Below are positions 8,891 to 18,839 of a stretch of 64,000 bases of DNA, piece after piece. Location: the NCBI GenBank assembly GCA_016793865.1, contig JAEULJ010000001.1:913496-977495 (forward strand). The letters are read 5' to 3'. The notes beneath the pieces were generated by a model that worked only from the letters and a program-made list of their open reading frames with translations, was not told where the DNA came from and searched no databases. The first letter of the stretch is position 1. Every line of letters starts with the position of its first letter. The position numbers and the translations under genes were made by a program. Source of the stretch: Altererythrobacter sp. Its GTDB lineage: Bacteria; Pseudomonadota; Alphaproteobacteria; Sphingomonadales; Sphingomonadaceae.

Positions 8891-9291
8891 CCTGGCGCGA
8901 CGAATGGGGCCGCGACCTCCGGCCTGATCCGCACCAGCCGCCCGCTGGCGCGATCCAGCATTGCCCAGGTCGAGCGTACGGCGACCAGCGGCCGATCGCC
9001 GGCGGCGTCGAAGAAGGTGACGCAGCGGTCGAAGCGCGCACCCTTCGGCGCATCGGGAATCCAGGTTTCGGCCCGCACCACCGCGCCCTCGCCGACATTG
9101 CCGCGGTAATCGATCTCGTGCCGGGTCACGACCCAGACGAATTGCTCCACATGCGCCGGGTCCGCCACCGCGCGCCAGTGCGCGGTCGCGATCTCCTGCA
9201 CCCAGCGCACCCACACCGTGTTGTTGACATGGCCGAGCTCGTCGATGTCCTCGGCGCGGGCGGTGAAGCTCTGGGTGAACGCTGCCGGCAT
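8887..9291 (-). CDS. Acyl-CoA thioesterase (4HBT hotdog family)
   Basis: A 134-residue hotdog-fold protein of the 4-hydroxybenzoyl-CoA thioesterase family, which hydrolyses acyl-CoA thioesters. The signature ARAEDIDELGHVNNTVWVRW contains the Asp and the HVNN motif typical of the FadM/YbgC group. Length is normal. The gene converges on the diguanylate cyclase gene with the two stop codons interlocked at 8887-8890. The acyl substrate cannot be deduced. Confidence 0.87.
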   Translation of the reverse strand: MPAAFTQSFTARAEDIDELGHVNNTVWVRWVQEIATAHWRAVADPAHVEQFVWVVTRHEIDYRGNVGEGAVVRAETWIPDAPKGARFDRCVTFFDAAGDRPLVAVRSTWAMLDRASGRLVRIRPEVAAPFVAPG

Positions 9292-9365
9292 GGTTTCGCT
9301 GCATCAATTCGTTAGGTGCAGTGGGCTATGGCCGTGTTGCAGATGACCGGCAAGGACGTGCGGCG

Positions 9366-10046
9366 ATGACCAAGGAAAGCGATGCCCCCGGCGGGCGCGG
9401 CTTCAGGCCGATGGTGGAGTTCGGCGGGAAGAAGCCGGGCGCGCGCAGCTTCGTGTTGAGCCCTGAGGGGGCGTTCATCCACCAGGACGGCAAGCTCGAA
9501 ACGCTGGCCGATGCGGTCGATTTCTTCTGGGCGGCGGTGGCACACGATCCGTCGGGCTGGCGCGGCGCGATCATGGGTTACGACTATCTGGTGGGCCACG
9601 CCGCCGACGCCACGCGCGAGGATGTCCGGCGTGTGCTCGGCTGGCTGGAGCTGGCGCTGGCCCGGCGCGAACGGACCGCCGCGGTCGCAGCGACGCGCTA
9701 TCTGGCGTGCATTCCCTCGCCGCTGCTGGCGGCCGACTACGGCCGGCTGATGAGCGTGTTCAACAGCCGCATCGTCGGCATGGTCTGGCAGGTGACGCCC
9801 TCGCTCGACGTTTCCCCGCTGCCGCCCCGGATACCCCGGTTCGGGCAGGAAGCGGGCTTCGGCCTGATCCGCAGCGTGCCCGAATTCTATGAGAAGTTCG
9901 CCCTGTTCGGCCCCGAGGCCGAGGAGGTGGTGGCAGGGCTCGCGGGCGAGGCGCTGCGCTACGCGGTCTCGCTCCCGCCCGTGCTCGCGGCGATGGCGGC
10001 ACCGCCGCCCACGCCTAGCCCGGCACCCCCAGCTGCCACAGGATGA
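9366..10046 (+). CDS. Conserved hypothetical protein
   Basis: A 226-residue soluble protein I cannot assign. The start MTKESDAPGG at 9366 follows an AAGGA-like stretch; the frame is open back to 9321. The sequence has no signal peptide or membrane segment, several Trp/Phe-rich helices (AVDFFWAAVAHD and LGWLELALARR) and a Pro/Ala-rich tail. The last 32 bases overlap the 3' end of the convergent oligopeptidase gene, so both genes use the same DNA on opposite strands there. The low-complexity tail may simply be read-through into that region. Confidence 0.65.
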   Translation: MTKESDAPGGRGFRPMVEFGGKKPGARSFVLSPEGAFIHQDGKLETLADAVDFFWAAVAHDPSGWRGAIMGYDYLVGHAADATREDVRRVLGWLELALARRERTAAVAATRYLACIPSPLLAADYGRLMSVFNSRIVGMVWQVTPSLDVSPLPPRIPRFGQEAGFGLIRSVPEFYEKFALFGPEAEEVVAGLAGEALRYAVSLPPVLAAMAAPPPTPSPAPPAATG

Positions 10047-12120
10047 ACGCGTACTCCTCGGCCACTTCCCGCAGGGAATCGAAGCGGCCGGACTTGCCGC
10101 CGTGCCCCGCGCCCATGTTGGTCTTGAGCAGCAGCTCGGCATCATTGGTGCGCGTCGCGCGCAGCCGCGCGACCCATTTCGCCGGCTCCCAATAGGTCAC
10201 GCGCGGGTCGTGGAGCCCGGCGGTCACCAGCAGCGGCGGGTAGTCCTGCGCGCGCACCTGGTCATATGGGCTGTAGCCGCGGATCAGCGCGAAGGCGGCC
10301 GCATCCTCGATCGGATTGCCCCATTCGGGCCATTCGCCCGGCGTCAGCGGCAGGCTGGCATCCAGCATGGTGTTGAGCACATCCACGAACGGGACATGCG
10401 CCACCACCGCGCCCCACAGCGCGGGGTCGGAATTGATGACCGCGCCCATCAGCTCGCCGCCCGCCGATCCGCCGGCGATACCGATCCGGCCGGCGGCGGT
10501 ATAGCCGCGATCCACCAGCCCCCTCGCGGCATCGACGAAATCGGTGAAGGCGTTGGTGCGCCGTTCCAGCTTGCCGGCCTTGTACCAGGCGCGCCCCAGA
10601 TCGTCGCCACCGCGGATATGGGCTATGGCATAGGCAAAGCCGCGATCGACCAGGCTGAGGCGTGCGGTCGAGAAACCCGGCGGGATGGCGATGCCATAGG
10701 CGCCATATCCGTAGAGATAGAGCGGGCCGCCCGAATCGCGGGGCCGATCCGCGCGATAGAGGATCGAGACCGGGATCGCGGTGCCGTCGCGCGCGGGGAT
10801 ACTCAGTCGCTCGGTGCGGTACAGCCCGGAATCATAGCCCGAGGGGATTTCCTGCACCTTGCGGACTTCGAGCCCGCGTGTCGCGACGTGGTAGTCATAG
10901 ACCGTGGCCGGGCTGACCATCGATTCATAGGACAGCCGCAGCCGGTCGGTCGCGAATTCGGGATTGTTGCCCAGCCCGGCGCTGTAGCTCGCCTCCGGGA
11001 AGGCGATCGGCTCGATCCGGCCGTGCTCGCCATAATATCGAACCTCGATGGTATCGAGCCCTTCCTGCCGGCCCTCGACGACATAGAAATCGCGGAACAG
11101 CGAAAAGCCGGTGAGGTAGAAGGCGTCGCTCCCCTCGATCAGCGTGGTCCATTCGCCAGGCGCCGCGATAGGCGCGGTGGCGAGGCGGAAGTTCTCGTGG
11201 CTGTCGTTGGCGTGGACGAAGACCGTATCGCCCACCACATCGACGGCATATTCCACCCCCTTCTCGCGGCCGCGGATCAGGATCGGCTCCGCAAGCGGAT
11301 CGGCGGCGGGGACCAGGCGGACCTCGCTGGTCTCGTGGTCCCCCGACTGGATCACGATCCAGTTCTCCTCCGCGCTGAGATCGACCCCGCAGGAAAAGGC
11401 CTCGTCGGGATCGTGATAGACCACCACATCGCCGGCCGGGTCGCTGCCGAGGCGGTGCAGCTTGATGGTGCGGTGGCGCCAGTTCTCGTCGGAAAGGCTG
11501 TAGAGCACGGCGTCCTCTGCCGCGGTCCACACGATATTGCCGATCGTGCCCTCGACTTCGCTGTCGCCCCATTTGCCCGACGCGCCGGGAACGGCATCGT
11601 CCAGAGCCTTTCCGCCCGTGCCCAGGCGGCGGAAACGGATCGTGTAGCGTTCCGACCCGTCGGTGTCGGTGGACCAGGCGATGAAGCGCCCGCTCGGGCT
11701 GACCGAGATGGCGCCGACGCGGAAATACTCCTTGCCCTCGGCCAGCGCGACCTCGTCGAGGATCAGCTCGTCATCGCCGCCGGCCACGGGCTTGCGCCAC
11801 CAGCGCTTGTACTGCGCCCCCTCCTCGAAATCGATCCAGTAGAGCCAGTCGCCGTCCTTGACCGGGACCGAGCTGTCGGCCTCCTTGATGCGGCCCTTCA
11901 TTTCCTGGAACAGCGTCTCGATCAGCGGCTGGTGTGGCGCCATGCGCGCTTCGAACCAGGCGTTTTCCGCGTTCAGATGGTCGAGGATCTCGGCATTCTC
12001 CACCTTGGGGTAGCCGGGATCGCGCAGCCAGGCGTAATCGTCGCTCAGCTCGACGCCGTGATGGGTGGCGCTGCTGGGCTTCCTGGCGGCGACGGGCGGG
12101 CGAATGGTGGCATCGGTCAT
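10015..12120 (-). CDS. ptrB: Oligopeptidase B (S9 prolyl oligopeptidase family)
   Basis: A 701-residue serine peptidase of family S9A, which cuts short peptides after basic residues; length is typical. The N-terminal half is the seven-bladed propeller (repeated motifs such as FIAWSTDTDGSERYTI) and the C-terminal third is the alpha/beta hydrolase. The nucleophile sits in IGIAGGSAGGELMG, the Asp in GLHDPRVTYWEP and the His in NMGAGHGGKSGRF. No signal peptide is present, so it acts in the cytoplasm. It is divergent from the M24 peptidase with only 37 bases between the starts, so the two probably share a compact promoter region for peptide turnover. Confidence 0.95.
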   Translation of the reverse strand: MTDATIRPPVAARKPSSATHHGVELSDDYAWLRDPGYPKVENAEILDHLNAENAWFEARMAPHQPLIETLFQEMKGRIKEADSSVPVKDGDWLYWIDFEEGAQYKRWWRKPVAGGDDELILDEVALAEGKEYFRVGAISVSPSGRFIAWSTDTDGSERYTIRFRRLGTGGKALDDAVPGASGKWGDSEVEGTIGNIVWTAAEDAVLYSLSDENWRHRTIKLHRLGSDPAGDVVVYHDPDEAFSCGVDLSAEENWIVIQSGDHETSEVRLVPAADPLAEPILIRGREKGVEYAVDVVGDTVFVHANDSHENFRLATAPIAAPGEWTTLIEGSDAFYLTGFSLFRDFYVVEGRQEGLDTIEVRYYGEHGRIEPIAFPEASYSAGLGNNPEFATDRLRLSYESMVSPATVYDYHVATRGLEVRKVQEIPSGYDSGLYRTERLSIPARDGTAIPVSILYRADRPRDSGGPLYLYGYGAYGIAIPPGFSTARLSLVDRGFAYAIAHIRGGDDLGRAWYKAGKLERRTNAFTDFVDAARGLVDRGYTAAGRIGIAGGSAGGELMGAVINSDPALWGAVVAHVPFVDVLNTMLDASLPLTPGEWPEWGNPIEDAAAFALIRGYSPYDQVRAQDYPPLLVTAGLHDPRVTYWEPAKWVARLRATRTNDAELLLKTNMGAGHGGKSGRFDSLREVAEEYAFILWQLGVPG

Positions 12121-12157
12121 CGGCCCGCCCTATGAAGGAAGCGAAAGGACCACAACC

Positions 12158-13978
12158 ATGCTGATGCTCACTCACGGTGCCCGCCTCGCCGCCCTGCGCG
12201 AGGAGCTGGCGAAGCGCGGGCTCGACGGGTTCGTGGTGCCGATCTCCGACGAGCACATGAGCGAATATGTCGGCGCCTATGCCCAGCGGCTCGGCTGGCT
12301 GACCGGATTCGGCGGTTCGGCGGGCACGGCGGCGGTGCTGGCGGGGCGCTACACGGGCAAGGGCGCGGCCATCTTCACCGACGGGCGATACACAGTGCAG
12401 GTGCGCGAGCAGGTGGACGGCGCCCTGTTCGACTATGAGCCCGTGCCGGAGACCAGCCCCGCCCGCTGGCTGGCCGAGAATGCGCCCGATGGCGCGCGGA
12501 TCGGCTATGACGCCTGGCTCCACGGGATCGGCTGGGCCGAGGCGGCGGAAAAGCTGCTGGCGGCCAGGGGCATCGTGCTGGTGCCGCTGTCCGACAATCC
12601 CATCGACGCCGTGTGGGAGGATCGGCCCGCGCCCTCGCTGGCCGAGGCGACGCCCTATGCGGATGATCTGGCGGGCCGCAACAGCGCCGACAAGCGCGCC
12701 GCCGTGGCCGACTGGCTCAAGGCCGAAGGGCATGACGCCACGATCATCGCCGCGCTGGACGGGGTGGCATGGCTGCTCAACATCCGCGGCACGGACGTGG
12801 CCAACACGCCGGTCGCGCTGAGCTATGTGGTGGTGAAGGCCGATGGCACGGCCGAGCTGTTCATCGCGCCCGAGAAGGTCACGCCCGCGCTCACCCAGCA
12901 CCTCGGCAACGCGGTGAGCGTGCGACCGCGCGGGGATTTCCAGCCCGCGCTGGCGGAGCTTGGCGGCAGGACGGTGGCGCTCGACCCCAATCACGCGGTG
13001 GCGGGGATCTTCCACGCGCTCGAGACGGCGGGCGCGAAAGTGGTGCGGGCGGGCGATCCCACCGTCCTGGCCAAGGCGATCAAGAACGCCGCCGAGCAGC
13101 AGGGCCACCGCCAGGCGCAGGCCCGCGACGGCGCGGCGATCGTGCGCTTCCTGCGCTGGATCGAGGAGAATGCGCCTTCGGGGAAGATCGACGAGCTGGC
13201 CGCCGCGGCCAGGCTGCGGGAATTGCGGGGTCTCGACAAGGCGCTGGTCGACACCAGTTTCGACACCATCAGCGCCGCCGGCCCACACGCCGCCCTGCCG
13301 CACTACAAGGTGGACGAGAGCAGCAATATCCCGATTCCCCCGGGCAGCATCTACCTGTGCGATTCGGGCGGGCAGTATTTCGGCGGCACCACCGACATCA
13401 CCCGCACCGTGTGGATCGGGCCGGGCGAGCCGACGCCCGAGATGATCGACCGCAACACCCGGGTGCTCAAGGGCCATATCGAGCTGGCGCGGGCCAGGTT
13501 TCCCGTCGGCACCAATGGCGGGCAGCTCGACGCGCTGGCGCGGATGCACCTGTGGGCGGCGGGCGTGGATTACGGCCACGGCACCGGCCACGGCGTGGGC
13601 AGCTATCTCTCGGTCCACGAGGGGCCGCAGAGGATCGCCAAATCGGGCGGCGCTTTCGCGGGCGCGGACACGCCGCTGGCCGCGGGGATGATCCTGTCCA
13701 ACGAACCCGGCTACTACAAGCAGGGCCATTTCGGCATCCGGATCGAGAACCTGGTGCTTGTGGTCCCCGCCGAGACGACAGGGGGTGAGGGCGAATATCT
13801 CGGCTTCGAGACGCTGACCTTCGCCCCGCTCGACCGGCGGCTGGTGGATCGGGAGATGCTGACGCCGGCGGAGATCGCGTGGTGGGACGGCTATCATTCC
13901 GATGTCCGCCGCATCCTTTCGCCACGGCTCGAAGGCGCGGACCTCGCATGGCTGGAGCGCGAGACCCGGCCCTTGTAG
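12158..13978 (+). CDS. Xaa-Pro aminopeptidase (M24B family)
   Basis: A 606-residue aminopeptidase P, releasing N-terminal residues that precede proline. The start at 12158 is preceded by GAAAGGAC. Two creatinase-like N-terminal domains come first, then the pita-bread catalytic domain. The five metal ligands are visible in YLCDSGGQYFGGTTDITRT (two Asp), GHGTGHGVGSYLSVHEGPQ (His), LSNEPGYYK (Glu) and GIRIENLVL (Glu). It is the long, roughly 600-residue form found in alphaproteobacteria and eukaryotes. It is transcribed divergently from oligopeptidase B, and the two enzymes together would finish peptide degradation. Confidence 0.95.
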   Translation: MLMLTHGARLAALREELAKRGLDGFVVPISDEHMSEYVGAYAQRLGWLTGFGGSAGTAAVLAGRYTGKGAAIFTDGRYTVQVREQVDGALFDYEPVPETSPARWLAENAPDGARIGYDAWLHGIGWAEAAEKLLAARGIVLVPLSDNPIDAVWEDRPAPSLAEATPYADDLAGRNSADKRAAVADWLKAEGHDATIIAALDGVAWLLNIRGTDVANTPVALSYVVVKADGTAELFIAPEKVTPALTQHLGNAVSVRPRGDFQPALAELGGRTVALDPNHAVAGIFHALETAGAKVVRAGDPTVLAKAIKNAAEQQGHRQAQARDGAAIVRFLRWIEENAPSGKIDELAAAARLRELRGLDKALVDTSFDTISAAGPHAALPHYKVDESSNIPIPPGSIYLCDSGGQYFGGTTDITRTVWIGPGEPTPEMIDRNTRVLKGHIELARARFPVGTNGGQLDALARMHLWAAGVDYGHGTGHGVGSYLSVHEGPQRIAKSGGAFAGADTPLAAGMILSNEPGYYKQGHFGIRIENLVLVVPAETTGGEGEYLGFETLTFAPLDRRLVDREMLTPAEIAWWDGYHSDVRRILSPRLEGADLAWLERETRPL

Positions 13979-14405
13979 ATCGCCTGTTTTGTTTCCATAT
14001 TGTTCTTATTGTGGGCAGCCGGATCGGGGAACGGCGAATGGTCGATTATCGAAAGGGGGAGGGTGCGGAGGCCCATCGGGACATCCGCATGCTAAAAGTC
14101 ACATCGCCGTGACCAAATGTGCCAATTTATCATCAGTAATCAATAGTTTCATGGCAAAGGCCACAGTTTTCAGAACGCGATCCGGCGTAACACTTGTTGA
14201 CGCCTGGATGAACGGGCCGGCGCACAGGATACAATCCGCGACATTTTTGCCCGCCAGCGGGATATTGCTGCGACATAGCGACCCTACACGGGGTTCCATG
14301 AGCTGCGGCCGGAGCGGGTCTTCCCCTTCCCCCTCCCCCAAGCAGGATCGCCCGGTCGCAGCTCTCTCTTTTTGCAAAGCCGCACCCGTTTAGGAGTATC
14401 TCACG
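13979..14405. other. 427-base intergenic region without a supported gene
   Basis: I see no convincing gene here. The middle (about 14090-14250) is more AT-rich than the surroundings and probably carries the promoter of the EF-hand gene, but I could not find a -35/-10 pair with acceptable spacing. A 92-codon frame on the minus strand (14099-14377) lacks protein-like features and is not called. AGGAG at 14392-14396 is the ribosome binding site of the next gene. Confidence 0.5.
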
Positions 14406-14990
14406 ATGCGCAAGCTGACCCTCGCCCTTTCCGCCGCCGCTCTGGCCCTTACCGGCGCAGCCATTGCCCAGACCGCGGCCCCGGCCGCGCAGACTCCGCA
14501 GGCCGCGCGCACGCATGGCGCCCGGCCCGACATGACCCGTGCCGACGCCCAGGCTCGTGCCGAAGCGATGTTCGCCCGGATGGACGCCAACAAGGACGGC
14601 ACGCTCGACCAGGCCGATCGCTCCGCGCGGCAGGCGATGGGCTTCGACCGCATGGACACCGATCGCAACGGCACGATCAGCCGCGCCGAATACGATGCGA
14701 CCCGCGCCGGCGGCAAGGAAGGCTGCCATTCCGGCAACCGCATGGCCGGCGGCAAGGAACATGGCGGTTCCGGCGGCATGGGGCACGGTGGCGGCCACGG
14801 CAAGGCCGGCACTGCCGACGCCGCCAGGACCCCGGTTACCCGCCAGGCTTTCGTCGACCGCGCGCTCGCCATGTTCGACCGCGCCGATGCCAATCGCGAC
14901 GGCACGGTGACCCAGGCCGAGCGCAAGGCCGCTCACGACACCATGCGCCAGCAGTGGCAGGCCAGGAAGGCCCCGGCCCAGCAGGGCTGA
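14406..14990 (+). CDS. Secreted EF-hand protein with Gly/His-rich insert
   Basis: A 194-residue exported protein with a signal peptide (residues 1-22, ending AIAQ) and three EF-hand calcium-binding loops: DANKDGTLDQAD, DTDRNGTISRAE and DANRDGTVTQAE. Between loops two and three lies a Gly/His-rich stretch of about 35 residues (for example GGMGHGGGHGKAG) that could bind a transition metal (inference). It probably acts in the periplasm as a calcium or metal buffer or sensor. It is followed 53 bases later by a response regulator and histidine kinase on the same strand, an arrangement that suggests a shared calcium or metal response. The ribosome binding site AGGAG fits the start. Confidence 0.85.
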   Translation: MRKLTLALSAAALALTGAAIAQTAAPAAQTPQAARTHGARPDMTRADAQARAEAMFARMDANKDGTLDQADRSARQAMGFDRMDTDRNGTISRAEYDATRAGGKEGCHSGNRMAGGKEHGGSGGMGHGGGHGKAGTADAARTPVTRQAFVDRALAMFDRADANRDGTVTQAERKAAHDTMRQQWQARKAPAQQG

Positions 14991-15043
14991 GCCTGAGCCT
15001 GAGCCTTGAACAGATGGAGCTTGGTGGGCAGAACGCCGCTGAC

Positions 15044-15784
15044 ATGATCAGCGAACAGAGGCCCATCTCGCTCCTCCTCGTCGATGACGAGGCCACGCTT
15101 CGCGAACCCCTGGCGGAATATCTCGTCCGCCAGGGGTTTGTCGTGCGCGAGGCCGAAAGCGCCGCCGCGGCGCGCAGCGTGCTGGGCGAGTTCCAGCCCG
15201 ACCTGATGCTCCTCGACATCATGATGCCGGGCGAGGACGGGCTGTCGCTGTGCCGCCACGTGGTCGAATCGCGGGGCCTGCCGGTCATCCTGCTGACCGC
15301 CAAGGGCGAGCCGACCGACCGGATCGTGGGGTTGGAGATCGGGGCCGACGATTATGTGGCCAAGCCCTTCGAGCCGCGCGAGCTGGTCGCCCGCATCCGC
15401 TCGGTCCTGCGGCGTGCGGGGCGCGACAGCGCCGCGCCGATGGATGACGAGCACTTCGTCTATGCCTTCGAAGGCTGGGAGCTCGATCCCCTGAAGCGCC
15501 GCCTGACCGATCCGGAAGGGGCGCTGATCGCCATCTCCACCGCCGAATTCCGGATGCTCAAGGCGCTCTGCGACCATCCGCGCCAGGTGCTCGACCGCGA
15601 CCGGCTGCTCGATATGGTGCAGGGGCGCGAGGCGCATCTGTTCGACCGTGCGGTCGACAACCAGGTCAGCCGCCTGCGGCGCAAGATCGAGGTCGACAGC
15701 CGCAATCCCGAACTGATCCAGACCGTGCGCGGGGGCGGCTATCGCCTCGCGGCGGATGTCGCGCGGATCAAGCGCCCGGCATGA
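15044..15784 (+). CDS. OmpR-family response regulator
   Basis: A two-component response regulator of about 246 residues. The receiver domain shows LLVDDE, the phosphoacceptor Asp58 in LLDIMMP, the LTAKGE switch and the lysine in AKPFEP. It is followed by a winged-helix DNA-binding domain ending RAVDNQVSRLRRKIE and IQTVRGGGYRLA. I start at the ATG at 15044; an in-frame ATG at 15014 would add ten residues. Its stop overlaps the start of the histidine kinase (ATGA at 15781-15784), so the two are translationally coupled and form a cognate pair. Confidence 0.93.
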   Translation: MISEQRPISLLLVDDEATLREPLAEYLVRQGFVVREAESAAAARSVLGEFQPDLMLLDIMMPGEDGLSLCRHVVESRGLPVILLTAKGEPTDRIVGLEIGADDYVAKPFEPRELVARIRSVLRRAGRDSAAPMDDEHFVYAFEGWELDPLKRRLTDPEGALIAISTAEFRMLKALCDHPRQVLDRDRLLDMVQGREAHLFDRAVDNQVSRLRRKIEVDSRNPELIQTVRGGGYRLAADVARIKRPA

Positions 15785-17244
15785 GCGGGGGCGAGGCCGG
15801 GGGGGCGCCCGCAACCGGGCGCAACGCGCGCCAATGGCCGCGCAGCCTGCTGGGCCAGACCATGCTGGCGCTGGCGCTGGCGCTGCTCGGCGCCCAGGCC
15901 ATCTATGCAACCCTGCTCTACCGCGCCGCCGACGAGCGGCGCGAGGCGACCCTCATCAATGCCGCCGCCTTCGAACTGATATCGGGGCCGTTCCGCCTCC
16001 GGGCCGAGGCGGGCCGGCAGGGGATGGGGCCCGGGCGTCATCACAATGCCCGCCGGGTGGTGCGACCCATGCCCCGCCAGCTTCGCTACCAGCTTGCGGC
16101 CGCCTCGCCCCTGCGCGCCGGAGAGCGGCGCATGGGCAAGTACGAGGCCCTGCTGGGCGAAGTGCTGTCGCGCCAGTCGGTCACCGCCGCGACGCTGGCC
16201 ATCACGGAGCGCTCGGCCCTGTCCGATCCCGAGGTCCGGGCGGCGCTGGCGAACGCACCGCACCTGCGCGAGCGGTTGGAGAGGAATGGTTCCAGGATGC
16301 TGCTGGTGGCGTTGCAGCGCCAGGGCTCGACCGCGTGGGAGGTGGTGCGCCTGCCCGTTCCCCGCATGGAACGCGGCGTGATCGCGGGGCTGCTGGTGCA
16401 GACCGCGATCCTGTTCGCGATGCTCATGGCCATCCTCTACGGCGTTCTGCGCCGGCTCACCGGCCCGCTCGCCATCCTGACCCGGCGCACCGCGCAGATC
16501 GCGCGGCCCGGTACCCCCGCGCCGCCGCTCGCGCCGCAGGGCCCGGACGACGTGCGCCAGCTCATCGCCGCGCACAATGCGATGGAGGCGCGGATCGGGG
16601 CGATGCTGGATGAAAAGGACGTGATGCTGGGCGCGATCGGCCACGATCTCAAGACGCCGCTGGCCGCGCTCCGCGTCCGCATCGAAAGCGTCGAGGACGA
16701 GGCGCAGCGCGCCCGCATGGCCGCCACCATCGAGGACATCGTCCGCACGCTTGACGAGATCCTCGAGCTGGCGCGCATCGGGCGCGCCTCCAAACCGCCC
16801 GAGCGCGCCGCCATCACCGCGCTGGCCGCTGCCGTGGTGGAGGAGTTCGAGGACATGGGCGAGCCGGTTACCCTGGCCGAAGGGCCGCGCGTCAGCGCCG
16901 ATATCCATGTCACCTGGCTCAAGCGGGCGCTGCGCAACCTGATTTCGAACGCGGTCCGCTATGGCGGCGGCGCGGTTGTCTCCGTGATCGAGGAGCCGCG
17001 CCAGGTGATCCTGCGGGTGGAGGATGAAGGACCGGGCATTCCCGAGGATCGCATCGGCTCGATGACCGAGCCGTTCGTGCGCGGCGAAGGAAGCCGCAGC
17101 CGCTCCACCGGCGGGACCGGGCTGGGCCTCACCCTGGCGCGGGCGGTGGCGGAGGAGCGCGGCGGATCGCTGGTGCTGGCGAACCGCCCGGCAAGCGGGA
17201 AGCGGCCCGGCGGGCTCACAGCGGAAATCCGCATCCCGCGCTAG
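15781..17244 (+). CDS. Sensor histidine kinase
   Basis: A 487-residue membrane histidine kinase partnered with the upstream regulator. Membrane helices at about residues 22-46 and 205-228 bracket a periplasmic sensor of about 155 residues rich in Arg and His (GPGRHHNARRVVRP). A HAMP segment follows, then the H-box AIGHDLKTPLAALR with His288, the N-box LRNLISNAVRYGGG, the G1 box DEGPGIP and the G2 box GGTGLGLTLA. All catalytic motifs are intact. The stimulus is unknown; the adjacent secreted EF-hand protein hints at a metal or envelope signal. Confidence 0.93.
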   Translation: MSGGEAGGAPATGRNARQWPRSLLGQTMLALALALLGAQAIYATLLYRAADERREATLINAAAFELISGPFRLRAEAGRQGMGPGRHHNARRVVRPMPRQLRYQLAAASPLRAGERRMGKYEALLGEVLSRQSVTAATLAITERSALSDPEVRAALANAPHLRERLERNGSRMLLVALQRQGSTAWEVVRLPVPRMERGVIAGLLVQTAILFAMLMAILYGVLRRLTGPLAILTRRTAQIARPGTPAPPLAPQGPDDVRQLIAAHNAMEARIGAMLDEKDVMLGAIGHDLKTPLAALRVRIESVEDEAQRARMAATIEDIVRTLDEILELARIGRASKPPERAAITALAAAVVEEFEDMGEPVTLAEGPRVSADIHVTWLKRALRNLISNAVRYGGGAVVSVIEEPRQVILRVEDEGPGIPEDRIGSMTEPFVRGEGSRSRSTGGTGLGLTLARAVAEERGGSLVLANRPASGKRPGGLTAEIRIPR

Positions 17245-17258
17245 CGCCTGCCCGGGCC

Positions 17259-18839
17259 CTAGCGCATCAACCCGCCGATCAGATTGCGAACGAAGCGGCC
17301 CGCCAGCGCGCCGCCAAGGCCGGTGGCGACTGCCCCCGCCGCGGCGCTCGCGGCCGTTCGCATCGGGTTGGCCCGGCTCTTGCGGCCCATGATCGCGCCC
17401 GCCGCCATGCTTGCCGCGGAGCCGGCGGCCGCCCCCATCGCGGCCTTGCCGGCGCGGGTCCACAGGCTGGTGCTCATGCGTTCGCGCTGGCCCACGGCCT
17501 CGCGGCCCTGCGTCTCGACCTGCTGCGCGGTGGCGGCGGCATCGGCGGCCTTGCGCGCCAGCACCTCCTCGGCGCTCTCGCGGTTGACGGGATTGTCGTA
17601 CTTGCCGGCGTGGGGGCTGGCGCCGACGATGATCGCGCGCTCGGCCGGGCTGACGGGGCCCAGCCGGCTGCGCGGCGGGGCGATCAGCGTGCGCTGCACC
17701 ACCGATGGGGCACCGTCGGGCAGCAGGGTGGAGACCAGCGCCTCGCCCACCTTGAGCTCGGTGATGGCCTGCGCCACGTCGAGATCGGGATTGATGCGGA
17801 AGGTTTCAGCCGCCGCCTTGATCGCCCGCTGGTCGCGCGGGGTGAAGGCGCGCAGCGCGTGCTGGACGCGGTTGCCGAGCTGGCCCGCGATCCGCTCGGG
17901 AATGTCGATCGGGTTCTGAGTGATGAAATAGACGCCCACGCCCTTCGACCGGATCAGCCGCACGACCTGCTCGATCGTGTCCTCCAGCGCCGGGGGCACG
18001 TCGGCGAACAGCAGATGCGCCTCGTCGAAAAAGAACACCAGCTTCGGCTTCTCGGGATCGCCTACCTCGGGCAGCGATTCGAACAGGTCGGCCAGCAGCC
18101 ACAACAGGAACGTCGCATAGAGCTTGGGGCTGCGCATCAGCCGGTCGGCGGCGAGCACGTTGATGAGGCCGCGCCCCTGATCGTCGCTGCGGATGAAATC
18201 GGCGATCTCGAGCGCCGGCTCGCCGAAGAACTGCGCCCCGCCCTGCGCGTCGAGGCTGAGGAGCTGGCGCTGGATGATGCCGACGCTCTGCTTGGTGACA
18301 TTGCCGTAGCGGGTGGTGAGCGTGCCCGCGTTCTCGCCCACATTCGCCAGCATCGCCTGGAGGTCGGCGAGGTCGAGCAGCAGCAGCCCCTGCTCGTCGG
18401 CGATGCGGAACACGATGTCGAGCACGCCGCCCTGAGTCTCGTTGAGGCCGAGCAGGCGGGACAGCAGTTGCGGACCCATCTCGCTCACCGTGGTGCGGAT
18501 CGGGTGGCCCTGCTCGCCGTAGAGATCCCAGAACACCACCGGATTGTCGGCATAGGCATAGTCGGTCAGGCCGATATCGCGCGCGCGGCCTTCCAGCTTG
18601 CCGGCATTCGGCGCGGTGGAGGACCCGGGCATGGCGATGCCGGCCAGATCGCCCTTCACATCGGCCATGAACACCGGGACGCCCCGGGCCGAGAAGCTTT
18701 CGGCCAGGAGCTGCAGGGTCACCGTCTTGCCCGTGCCGGTCGCCCCCGCGATCAATCCGTGGCGGTTCGCCTGCGCGGCGCGCAGCATCTGCTTCTCGCC
18801 ATTGCCCGCCAGCCCAAGAAAGATGTCCTGATCCACCAT
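17259..18839 (-). CDS. HerA/YjgR-type P-loop ATPase (DUF853 family)
   Basis: A 526-residue ATPase of the DUF853 family (E. coli YjgR), related to HerA/FtsK-type motors. Walker A reads [14 protein letters not shown] near residue 33 and Walker B reads [15 protein letters not shown] sensor region around [17 protein letters not shown] and an Arg-finger-like tract follow. The last 90 residues are Ala/Gly-rich and low in complexity, with possible short amphipathic or membrane-associating helices. The biological role of the family is not settled; DNA translocation is often assumed. It ends 15 bases from the convergent histidine kinase gene. Confidence 0.9.
   Translation of the reverse strand: MVDQDIFLGLAGNGEKQMLRAAQANRHGLIAGATGTGKTVTLQLLAESFSARGVPVFMADVKGDLAGIAMPGSSTAPNAGKLEGRARDIGLTDYAYADNPVVFWDLYGEQGHPIRTTVSEMGPQLLSRLLGLNETQGGVLDIVFRIADEQGLLLLDLADLQAMLANVGENAGTLTTRYGNVTKQSVGIIQRQLLSLDAQGGAQFFGEPALEIADFIRSDDQGRGLINVLAADRLMRSPKLYATFLLWLLADLFESLPEVGDPEKPKLVFFFDEAHLLFADVPPALEDTIEQVVRLIRSKGVGVYFITQNPIDIPERIAGQLGNRVQHALRAFTPRDQRAIKAAAETFRINPDLDVAQAITELKVGEALVSTLLPDGAPSVVQRTLIAPPRSRLGPVSPAERAIIVGASPHAGKYDNPVNRESAEEVLARKAADAAATAQQVETQGREAVGQRERMSTSLWTRAGKAAMGAAAGSAASMAAGAIMGRKSRANPMRTAASAAAGAVATGLGGALAGRFVRNLIGGLMR

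Noticed and set aside
9889-12135. Long open frame on the plus strand opposite oligopeptidase B
   Set aside because: It lies antisense to a gene with complete catalytic motifs, is rich in Arg, Gly and His as expected for a GC-biased shadow frame, and has no recognisable domain.
14099-14377. 92-codon minus-strand frame in the gap before the EF-hand gene
   Set aside because: No ribosome binding site, no protein-like pattern and no operon context; part of the frame lies in what is probably promoter DNA.
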